NCBI RefSeq assembly: GCF_000717025.1
Contig: NZ_JNXG01000020.1
Span: 62,001 to 126,000 of the forward strand
Direction of reading: 5' to 3'
DNA from: Streptomyces atroolivaceus
GTDB taxonomy: Bacteria; Actinomycetota; Actinomycetes; Streptomycetales; Streptomycetaceae
Length of the DNA: 64,000 bases
Shown: one piece after another, positions 1-6,485 of the stretch
Layout of the letters: each line of letters starts with the position of its first letter
Position numbering within the stretch: position 1 is the stretch's first letter
The notes under the pieces: generated by a model
The model's input: only the letters and a program-made list of their open reading frames with translations
Database searches by the model: none
What the model was told of the DNA's origin: nothing
Position numbers and translations under genes: made by a program

Positions 1-2
1 GG

Positions 3-389
3 CAGCTCGGGGGTGACGGCCGCAGCGTCCCCTGCCTCGGCGTCCTGGGCGGCACACCCATGAGTTACTGGGAGATCTACCGTGCGGACCTGGACCCACT
101 GGCCCGCCACTACCCGGCGCGGCCCCACGACATGGGTGTCCACCTCCTCATCGGTGCGGTGGGCGACCGCGGACGGGGAGTCGGCAGCATCCTCCTGCGG
201 GCCGTCTCCGACCTCGTGCTCGGCAACCGCCCGCTCTGCGGACGCGTCGTCGCGGAGCCGGACCTGCGCAACACCCCGTCCGTCTCCGCCTTCCTGAGCG
301 CCGGCTTCCGTTTCTGCGCGGAAGTGGACCTTCCCGACAAGCGGGCCGCACTGATGGTCCGTGACCGAGCCCACCGTGAACACCTGTGA
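3..389 (+). CDS. GNAT-family acyltransferase, siderophore type (5' end missing)
   Basis: The reading frame is open from the first base, so this is the C-terminal part (about 128 residues) of a longer protein. The visible piece has the IucB/DesC-like pattern: a G-x-P-M-SYWE-IYR strand, an HDMG-V-HLLIG block, then a DRGRGVGS acyl-CoA loop followed by a helix, and a DLRNTPSV segment. Related enzymes acylate a hydroxylamine or amine of a siderophore precursor using acyl-CoA. The gene ends 60 bases before an NIS synthetase, so the two are probably one operon. A start at the ATG at 60 would remove conserved sequence and is unlikely. The acyl donor and product cannot be told from this fragment. Confidence 0.8.
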   Translation, partial: QLGGDGRSVPCLGVLGGTPMSYWEIYRADLDPLARHYPARPHDMGVHLLIGAVGDRGRGVGSILLRAVSDLVLGNRPLCGRVVAEPDLRNTPSVSAFLSAGFRFCAEVDLPDKRAALMVRDRAHREHL

Positions 390-449
390 GCAACTCGCCG
401 CACCGCACAGCCTGCTCGAACCCCATCGGTCCCACCCGGAGGAGTCCCC

Positions 450-2309
450 GTGCCGACATACCCTGCGAGCCGTCACCCGGCGGAGCCTCATACGCCGCTC
501 GATTCCCCGGAACTCAACCGGGCCGTCTGGGACCGGGCAGGGGCGAGGCTCCTCGCCAAGATGCTCGGTGAGTTCGCCTACGAAGAGATCATCGAGCCCG
601 TACCACGGACGGACGGCGGCGTGGGGCAGGCCGACGGTTACTCCCTGGCGCTCGACGACGGTGCGATCCTGAGCTTCCAGGCCCGACGCGGTGTCTACGG
701 CAGCTGGCGCGTCGACCCCGCGACGATCCGCGAGAGCGCCACCGGGGGCCCCGGGGACGGAAGCACCGATGGGGCACCCTTCCGGGATCCGCTGCGATTC
801 CTCGCCCGCGGCCGCCGTCTCCTCGGTCTCGACGGCGCCACGCTCGGCCACCTCATCCGTGAGCTCACCGCCACGCTCACCGCCGACGCCCGCCTCGACC
901 ACACCGCGCTCCGCGCGGCGCAGCTCGCCGAACTCCCTTACGCCGAACTCGAAGGCCACCAGACCGGCCACCCCTGGCTCGTGGCCAACAAGGGCCGTCT
1001 CGGGTTCTCCGCCGCCGATGCGGCCCGCTTCACACCGGAAGCCCGGTCGGCCACCGTACTGCCCTGGATCGCCGTCAGCACCCGCATAGCGGGCTACCGG
1101 GGAGTGGGCCGTGTCGCCGCCCCGGGAGACCTCTACGCCCAGGAACTGGACCGCCGCGTCCGGGACTCCTTCGCCGAGATCCTGCGCGGACGGGATCTGG
1201 ACCCGCAGGACTACCTCTTCCTCCCCGTGCATCCGTGGCAGTGGGACGAATGGATCGTCCCGCTCTTCGCCCCGGCGATCGCCGACGGGGACATCGTGCC
1301 CCTGCACACGGACGACGACCTCCGGCTGCCGCAGCAGTCCATCCGCACCTTCACCAACGTGGCGCGCCCCGACCGGCACACGGTCAAGCTGCCCCTGTCG
1401 ATCCTCAACACCCTGGTCTGGCGGGGACTTCCGACCGAACGCACACTCGCCGCCCCGGCCGTCACGGCATGGGTCCAGGGGCTGTGCGACGGCGATCCCT
1501 TCCTCCGTGACACCTGCGGCGTCATTCTGCTCGGAGAGGTCGCTTCGGTGGCTGTCGAGCATCCGCTCTACGATCACCTCCCCGAGTCTCCGTACCAGTT
1601 CAAGGAGATCCTCGGAGCGATCTGGCGGGAGCCCCTCCAGCCGCGCCTCGCACCCGGCGAACGCGCCCGCACGCTGGCCGCACTGCTGCACACGGATCCC
1701 GACGGACGTTCCTTCACCGCCGAGCTCGTGGCCCGGTCGGGACTGACCCCGGCCGCCTGGCTGACCCGGTTGTTCTCCGCGCTGCTGCCCCCGCTGCTGC
1801 ACTTCCTGTACCGCTACGGCACGGTCTTCTCCCCGCACGGCGAGAACGCCATCGTCGTCTTCGACGAGAACGACGTACCGGTACGCCTCGCGATCAAGGA
1901 CTTCGTCGACGACGTCAACGTCAGTGGCCGGCGCCTGCCCGAGCACGACACGATGCCCGCGGACGTCCGCGCGATCCTGCTCACGGAGGATCCCTCGTTC
2001 CTCACCCAGTTCATCCACTCCGGGCTCTTCGTGGGGGTCTTCCGCTATCTGTCACCTCTCTGCGAGGAACAACTGGACGTACCGGAGGGTGATTTCTGGT
2101 CACTCGTCCGTGCCGAGATCCTGAGGCACCATGCGCGCTTTCCCGACCTCAAGGAGCGGTACGAGATCTTCGACATGCTGACGCCGACGATCGAGCGCCT
2201 GTGTCTCAACCGCAACCGTCTGCACCTGGACGGTTACCGGGACCGGCCGCAGCGCCCGCATGCGGCTGTCCACGGAACCGTCCCCAACCCCCTCCACCCC
2301 TCCGCGTGA
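450..2309 (+). CDS. IucA/IucC-family (NIS) siderophore synthetase
   Basis: A 619-residue NRPS-independent siderophore synthetase. These cytosolic enzymes activate a carboxylate with ATP and join it to an amine or hydroxylamine. The family blocks are present: the GHP...K-GRLGF ATP-binding segment at about 173-186, HPWQ at 261-264, the SIRTFTNV strand at about 297-304, and HGEN (463-466) followed by KDF (483-485). The length is normal for the family. I chose the GTG at 450 because GGAGGAG lies just upstream. It follows the acyltransferase gene closely, a desC-desD-like order. The next gene downstream is a helicase, whereas I recall S. coelicolor desABCD sitting elsewhere; the better match from memory is the little-studied SCO5799-5801 locus. 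The product is therefore left open. Confidence 0.88.
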   Translation: MPTYPASRHPAEPHTPLDSPELNRAVWDRAGARLLAKMLGEFAYEEIIEPVPRTDGGVGQADGYSLALDDGAILSFQARRGVYGSWRVDPATIRESATGGPGDGSTDGAPFRDPLRFLARGRRLLGLDGATLGHLIRELTATLTADARLDHTALRAAQLAELPYAELEGHQTGHPWLVANKGRLGFSAADAARFTPEARSATVLPWIAVSTRIAGYRGVGRVAAPGDLYAQELDRRVRDSFAEILRGRDLDPQDYLFLPVHPWQWDEWIVPLFAPAIADGDIVPLHTDDDLRLPQQSIRTFTNVARPDRHTVKLPLSILNTLVWRGLPTERTLAAPAVTAWVQGLCDGDPFLRDTCGVILLGEVASVAVEHPLYDHLPESPYQFKEILGAIWREPLQPRLAPGERARTLAALLHTDPDGRSFTAELVARSGLTPAAWLTRLFSALLPPLLHFLYRYGTVFSPHGENAIVVFDENDVPVRLAIKDFVDDVNVSGRRLPEHDTMPADVRAILLTEDPSFLTQFIHSGLFVGVFRYLSPLCEEQLDVPEGDFWSLVRAEILRHHARFPDLKERYEIFDMLTPTIERLCLNRNRLHLDGYRDRPQRPHAAVHGTVPNPLHPSA

Positions 2310-2344
2310 GTCCGGGACCGATCGATGTTGTCAGTGCGGCGCCG

Positions 2345-2350
2345 TAGGGT
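2345..2350 (+). promoter_or_regulatory. -10 box TAGGGT for the helicase gene
   Basis: A TANNNT hexamer ends 9 bases before the ATG at 2360 and no purine-rich ribosome site lies between. This fits a leaderless or nearly leaderless transcript. No good -35 is visible. Confidence 0.4.
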
Positions 2351-2359
2351 GGACGGGCT

Positions 2360-4327
2360 ATGACGAAGCCATCTCTCCCCGAGCTCCTCCACGCCGCCGT
2401 CGCCGCTGTCGGCGGTACGGAACGACCCGGCCAGGTCTCCATGGCCGAGGCCGTCGCCGAGGCCGTCGACGACAACGCCCACCTGCTCGTCCAGGCCGGT
2501 ACCGGCACGGGCAAGTCCCTCGGCTACCTGGTGCCGGCACTGGCCCACGGTGAGCGGGTCGTGGTGGCGACGGCGACGCTGGCCCTCCAGCGCCAGCTGG
2601 TGGAGCGGGACCTTCCGCGTACGGTCGACGCGCTGCACCCCCTGCTGCGCCGCCGGCCGCAGTTCGCGATGCTCAAGGGCCGTTCGAACTACCTCTGTCT
2701 GCACCGGCTCCACGAAGGTGCGCCGCAGGACGAGGAGGAGGGGCTCTTCGACCAGTTCGAGGCGGCGGCGCCGTCGAGCAAGCTGGGCCAGGACCTGCTG
2801 CGTCTGCGGGACTGGTCGGACGAGACGGAGACCGGCGACCGGGACGACCTGACGCCGGGTGTCTCGGACCGGGCATGGTCCCAGATCTCCGTCTCGTCGC
2901 GTGAGTGCCTCGGCGCCACGAAGTGCGCGTACGGCGCCGAGTGCTTCGCGGAGGCCGCCCGCGAGCGGGCCAAGCTCGCCGATGTCGTCGTCACCAACCA
3001 CGCCCTGCTCGCGATCGACGCGATCGAAGGCGCCCCGGTGCTCCCCAAGCACGAGGTGCTCATCGTCGACGAGGCCCACGAGCTGGTCTCCCGGGTCACC
3101 GGAGTGGCTACCGGCGAGCTCACCCCCGGCCAGGTGAACCGCGCGGTGCGCAGAGCGGCGAAGCTCGTCAACGAGAAGGCGGCCGACGCTCTGCTGACCG
3201 CGTCGGAGGGGTTCGAGCGGGTCATGGAGCTGGCGCTCCCGGGCCGCCTGGAAGAGGTGCCGGAAGACCTCGGCTACGCGTTGATGGCTCTGCGTGACGC
3301 GGCGCGTACGGTGATCTCCGCCCTCGGAGGCACACGGGACAAGTCCGTCCAGGACGAGGACGCGGTGCGCAAGCAGGCCATGGCGTCCGTCGAGTCGTTC
3401 CACAGTGTGGCGGAGCGCATCACACGGGGCTCGGAGTACGACGTCGTCTGGTACGAGCGCCATGACCGTTTCGGGGCATCGGTCCGGGTGGCCCCGCTGT
3501 CCGTGTCCGGTCTGCTGCGCGAGAAGCTGTTCGCCGACCGCTCTGTCGTGCTGACCTCGGCCACGCTCAAGCTCGGCGGTGATTTCAACGGGGTGGGGGC
3601 CTCGTTGGGACTCGCTCCCGAGGGCACGGCGGGCGACGACATCCCGCAGTGGAGGGGCCTCGACGTGGGCTCGCCGTTCGACTACCCGAGGCAGGGCATC
3701 CTGTACGTCGCCCGGCACCTGGCCACGCCCGGACGGGAAGGTTCCCGCACCGACATGCTCGACGAGCTCTCCGAGCTGGTGGAGGCCGCGGGCGGGCGCA
3801 CCCTGGGCCTGTTCTCCTCCATGCGGGCGGCCCAGGCAGCAGCCGAGGACCTGCGTGGCCGCCAGGACAAGCCGGTCCTGCTGCAGGGCGAGGAGACACT
3901 CGGCGAGCTCATCAAGAACTTCGCGGCGGACCCCGAGACCTGTCTGTTCGGGACGCTGTCCCTCTGGCAGGGCGTCGATGTCCCCGGCCCGAGCTGTCAG
4001 CTCGTGGTCATGGACCGGATTCCCTTTCCGCGGCCGGACGACCCGTTGATGAGCGCGCGCCAGAAGGCGGTCGAGGAAGCCGGCGGCAACGGGTTCATGG
4101 CGGTGGCGGCGACCCATGCGGCACTGCTGATGGCACAGGGAGCCGGCAGGCTCGTCCGGGCCATGGGGGACAAGGGAGTGGTCGCCGTGCTCGACCCCCG
4201 GCTGGCCAACGCGCGGTACGGGAGCTACCTCCGCGCTTCGCTGCCGGACTTCTGGTACACGACGGACCGTAATCAAGCGCGACGCTCGCTCGCGGCCATC
4301 GACGCGGCCGCCAAGGCCGCGCAGTAA
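2360..4327 (+). CDS. dinG: DinG/XPD-like ATP-dependent DNA helicase
   Basis: A 655-residue superfamily 2 helicase of the DinG/XPD group, which unwinds DNA 5'-3' and acts on R-loops, forks and damaged DNA. Visible motifs are Walker A AGTGTGKS (46-53), DEAH (237-240), and four cysteines at about 113, 183, 189 and 195 placed to hold a 4Fe-4S cluster. Late motifs follow, including the GTLSLWQGVDVPG block and QGAGRLVR near the C terminus. The gene faces lexA tail to tail. In many bacteria dinG is SOS-induced, but no LexA box is visible before this gene, so damage control is not supported here. Translation probably starts at the ATG 9 bases after a TAGGGT box. Confidence 0.9.
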   Translation: MTKPSLPELLHAAVAAVGGTERPGQVSMAEAVAEAVDDNAHLLVQAGTGTGKSLGYLVPALAHGERVVVATATLALQRQLVERDLPRTVDALHPLLRRRPQFAMLKGRSNYLCLHRLHEGAPQDEEEGLFDQFEAAAPSSKLGQDLLRLRDWSDETETGDRDDLTPGVSDRAWSQISVSSRECLGATKCAYGAECFAEAARERAKLADVVVTNHALLAIDAIEGAPVLPKHEVLIVDEAHELVSRVTGVATGELTPGQVNRAVRRAAKLVNEKAADALLTASEGFERVMELALPGRLEEVPEDLGYALMALRDAARTVISALGGTRDKSVQDEDAVRKQAMASVESFHSVAERITRGSEYDVVWYERHDRFGASVRVAPLSVSGLLREKLFADRSVVLTSATLKLGGDFNGVGASLGLAPEGTAGDDIPQWRGLDVGSPFDYPRQGILYVARHLATPGREGSRTDMLDELSELVEAAGGRTLGLFSSMRAAQAAAEDLRGRQDKPVLLQGEETLGELIKNFAADPETCLFGTLSLWQGVDVPGPSCQLVVMDRIPFPRPDDPLMSARQKAVEEAGGNGFMAVAATHAALLMAQGAGRLVRAMGDKGVVAVLDPRLANARYGSYLRASLPDFWYTTDRNQARRSLAAIDAAAKAAQ

Positions 4328-4353
4328 CGGCGGGCGGGGCCCCGGGCCCGCCG
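4328..4353 (+). terminator. Hairpin after the helicase gene
   Basis: An inverted repeat CGGCGGGC / GCCCGCCG with a 10-base GC-rich loop starts right at the stop codon. No clear T run follows, which is usual for Streptomyces terminators. Confidence 0.5.
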
Positions 4354-4432
4354 CTCCGTCGTAGCGCCTGCCCGGCCCTACGGAGGGGCGGGCGTACGCG
4401 TCAGGACGGCGTCAGGGCGGCATGCGTCAGGA

Positions 4433-4460
4433 CCCCGGGATCGGCGCAGGGATCCCGGGG
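4433..4460 (-). terminator. Hairpin after lexA
   Basis: A perfect 10-bp inverted repeat CCCCGGGATC / GATCCCGGGG with an 8-base loop lies 22 bases past the lexA stop. It could serve either of the two convergent genes. Confidence 0.5.
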
Positions 4461-4481
4461 CCCGGTCCGAACCGGCGGAGG

Positions 4482-5279
4482 TCACACCCGCCGCAGCACC
4501 GCCACGACCTTGCCCAGGATCGTCGCCTCGTCACCGGGAATCGGCTGGTAGGCGGAGTTGTGCGGGAGGAGCCATACGTGGCCGTCCTCGCGCTTGAAGC
4601 GCTTGACCGTCGCCTCGCCGTCCAGCATGGCTGCCACGATGTCGCCGTTCTCCGCGACGGGCTGGCGCCGGACCGTGACCCAGTCCCCGTCCATGATCGC
4701 TGCCTCGATCATCGAGTCCCCCACGACCTTCAGCACGAAGAGCTCGCCGTCACCGACGAGCTGGCGGGGAAGGGGGAAGACGTCCTCGACGGACTCCTCG
4801 GCGAGGATCGGCCCACCGGCCGCGATCCGTCCCACCAGTGGCACGTACGAGGCCGCGGGCTTCCCGGTGGTGTCGGTCGGCTGGGTGCTGGGCTGGTCCG
4901 AGCCACGCACCTCGTATGCGCGCGGCCGGTGGGGGTCGCGGCGCAGGAAGCCCTTGCGCTCCAGAGCCATCAGCTGGTGGGCGACGGACGAGGTGCTGGA
5001 CAGCCCCACCGCCTGGCCGATCTCGCGCATCGACGGGGGATAGCCCCGTCGCTGCACGGAATCCCGGATCACCTCGATCACGCGCCGCTGGCGGTCCGTG
5101 AGTCCCGAGCTGTCCGCCCGGATTCCTGGAGGCCGGCCGGGCAAGGAGCGTGCGGGTCGCGTGGGCTCCGGCCCCTCCGCGTTCATGACTGAGTCATTCA
5201 TGGCATGCACCGGCTCAAGTCGGCCCTGGGAGCGGTGGTCCTGGGCGGTGATGGTGGCGCTGTCTGCGGTGGTGGTCAC
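4482..5279 (-). CDS. lexA: LexA, SOS repressor and self-cleaving peptidase
   Basis: LexA binds SOS boxes and cleaves itself when RecA filaments form on damaged DNA. From the GTG at 5279 the protein has 265 residues. It holds an N-terminal winged helix (about 60-125, [11 protein letters not shown]...[13 protein letters not shown]), the Ala-Gly cleavage site in RIAAGG (154-155), the nucleophile Ser189 in VVGDSM and the general base Lys226. I chose this start because GAGAGGGG lies 5 bases upstream. It gives an N-terminal extension of about 60 residues before the DNA-binding domain; the ATGs at residues 27 and 31 would give shorter proteins. A near-consensus SOS box upstream indicates autorepression. 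It is divergent from nrdR. Confidence 0.95.
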   Translation of the reverse strand: MTTTADSATITAQDHRSQGRLEPVHAMNDSVMNAEGPEPTRPARSLPGRPPGIRADSSGLTDRQRRVIEVIRDSVQRRGYPPSMREIGQAVGLSSTSSVAHQLMALERKGFLRRDPHRPRAYEVRGSDQPSTQPTDTTGKPAASYVPLVGRIAAGGPILAEESVEDVFPLPRQLVGDGELFVLKVVGDSMIEAAIMDGDWVTVRRQPVAENGDIVAAMLDGEATVKRFKREDGHVWLLPHNSAYQPIPGDEATILGKVVAVLRRV

Positions 5280-5341
5280 GTCGGCCCCTCTCGAATGGTC
5301 TCCCTGGTTAGGCAACGGTAGTAGCTTTCGAAAGGTTGCGC

Positions 5342-5355
5342 CAAACACACGTTCG
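5342..5355 (-). promoter_or_regulatory. LexA-binding SOS box before lexA
   Basis: On the lexA strand this reads CGAACGTGTGTTTG. It matches the Gram-positive/actinobacterial SOS consensus CGAACRNRYGTTYC at all but the last position. It lies 63 bases upstream of the lexA start, as expected for autoregulation. Confidence 0.8.
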
Positions 5356-5655
5356 AGTGAAAAACAAATAAAGGGCCGTCACCGGCTTACCGGGAGGTGT
5401 ATGCGCCGATGCGGTGACCGGGATCCGGCGATGCTCCCCGGGGTCACGCTAACGCTCCGGCGCCCCCTTCCCGTGCGCGGGGTGCGTGTCCCCACGCGTG
5501 CCGCGACAGGTCGAGCGGAGGCGCGCCCACGGCGGTTCCCGGGTGGCCCTGCGGCCTCGGCCGCCATGCGTTTCCCGTACCCTCGTGCCGGGCCGTAGGC
5601 TGCCTCCCGGCCCATGGGCCTGCGCGACACGCGCGGGGGGCAGGGGTGGGGCAAA

Positions 5656-5702
5656 ACCCTAGATGTAGTGGTTGCCTTGTCATCGCCGCCCATAAGTAGT
5701 GG
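5656..5702 (+). promoter_or_regulatory. Tandem NrdR boxes before nrdR-nrdJ
   Basis: Two 16-bp elements end in the same TAGTGG core, at 5656-5671 (ACCCTAGATGTAGTGG) and 5687-5702 (CGCCCATAAGTAGTGG). They are exactly 31 bp apart, about three helical turns, which is the spacing known for NrdR box pairs. The first matches the consensus ACACWATATATWGTGT at 12 of 16 positions. NrdR bound here would repress its own operon when dATP is plentiful. Confidence 0.78.
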
Positions 5703-5813
5703 TCCCCGGTCCGGCGGGGCGGAGTTCATCGCCTATGCTTGAGCCTGTCCCCAGGGGCCCTGAACAGGGCACCGAGGGCCATTCAGTCGTGCTGTGAAGG
5801 AGGGTTCGGAGAC

Positions 5814-6329
5814 ATGCACTGCCCCTTCTGCAGGCACCCCGACAGCCGGGTCGTGGACAGTCGCACGACGGACGACGGGACGTCGATCCGACGGCGCCGT
5901 CAGTGCCCCGACTGCTCCCGTCGCTTCACGACGGTGGAGACCTGCTCGCTGATGGTGGTCAAGCGCAGCGGCGTGACCGAGCCCTTCAGCCGCACCAAGG
6001 TCATCTCGGGAGTCCGCAAGGCGTGCCAGGGTCGCCCCGTCACCGAGGACGCTCTGGCGAAGCTCGGCCAGCGGGTCGAGGAGGCCGTGCGGGCCACGGG
6101 GAGTGCCGAACTGACGACACACGACGTGGGGCTGGCCATACTCGGCCCCTTGCAGGAACTCGACCTCGTCGCGTATCTGCGTTTCGCGTCGGTGTACCGG
6201 GCGTTCAACTCGCTCGAGGACTTCGAGGCGGCCATCGCGGAACTCCGCGAACAGCGGCCTCGCGCGGAGCAACGCGGGAGCGGCGAGACCCTTGAGGCCC
6301 CCGCCCCCGCCGCGGTCGCCGCTGATTGA
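5814..6329 (+). CDS. nrdR: NrdR, repressor of ribonucleotide reductase genes
   Basis: A 171-residue regulator that senses ATP/dATP and represses nrd operons. The N-terminal zinc ribbon has Cys3, Cys6, Cys31 and Cys34. An ATP-cone domain follows at about 49-139 ([14 protein letters not shown]...). The ATG at 5814 gives the standard MHCPFC start with AAGGAGGG upstream. Earlier in-frame codons would add unconserved sequence. The C-terminal tail after residue 150 is variable and Pro/Ala-rich. The gene lies 156 bases before nrdJ and behind paired NrdR boxes, so an autoregulated nrdR-nrdJ operon is the simplest reading. Confidence 0.96.
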   Translation: MHCPFCRHPDSRVVDSRTTDDGTSIRRRRQCPDCSRRFTTVETCSLMVVKRSGVTEPFSRTKVISGVRKACQGRPVTEDALAKLGQRVEEAVRATGSAELTTHDVGLAILGPLQELDLVAYLRFASVYRAFNSLEDFEAAIAELREQRPRAEQRGSGETLEAPAPAAVAAD

Positions 6330-6428
6330 TCACCAGGCCGACCGACAGGGCGGCCGGGCCGGCGGCAGGCGGCACCAAGACCTGTTCCGAGACGCTGTGC
6401 GCGGCGTCCGGAGCATCAGACACACACT

Positions 6429-6470
6429 GTGCCCTGGGAAGAACTGGGCACTTCAGGGCGTTTTTGCCCA
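6429..6470 (+). promoter_or_regulatory. Competing hairpins in the nrdR-nrdJ spacer
   Basis: GTGCCC (6429-6434) can pair with GGGCAC (6446-6451), while the overlapping GCCCTG (6431-6436) can pair with CAGGGC (6454-6459). The second is followed at once by GTTTTTG. The two stems exclude each other and the second looks like a weak intrinsic terminator, so attenuation ahead of nrdJ is possible. This is inference from sequence only. Confidence 0.3.
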
Positions 6471-6485
6471 CATATGGGAGGCGGC

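Noticed and set aside
450-2309. Naming the synthetase desD
   Set aside because: The family is right, but the neighbourhood does not match the desferrioxamine locus as I remember it, so no symbol was given.
2234-4276. A 680-residue minus-strand frame opposite the helicase gene
   Set aside because: Composition is typical of antisense translation; the sense strand has a full set of helicase motifs.
5098-5598. A plus-strand gene spanning the lexA promoter
   Set aside because: It runs through the lexA 5' end and SOS box, and its protein is low complexity.
6330-6485. A cobalamin riboswitch before nrdJ
   Set aside because: B12-dependent reductase made this worth checking, but no B12 box or matching core is visible; NrdR boxes explain regulation.
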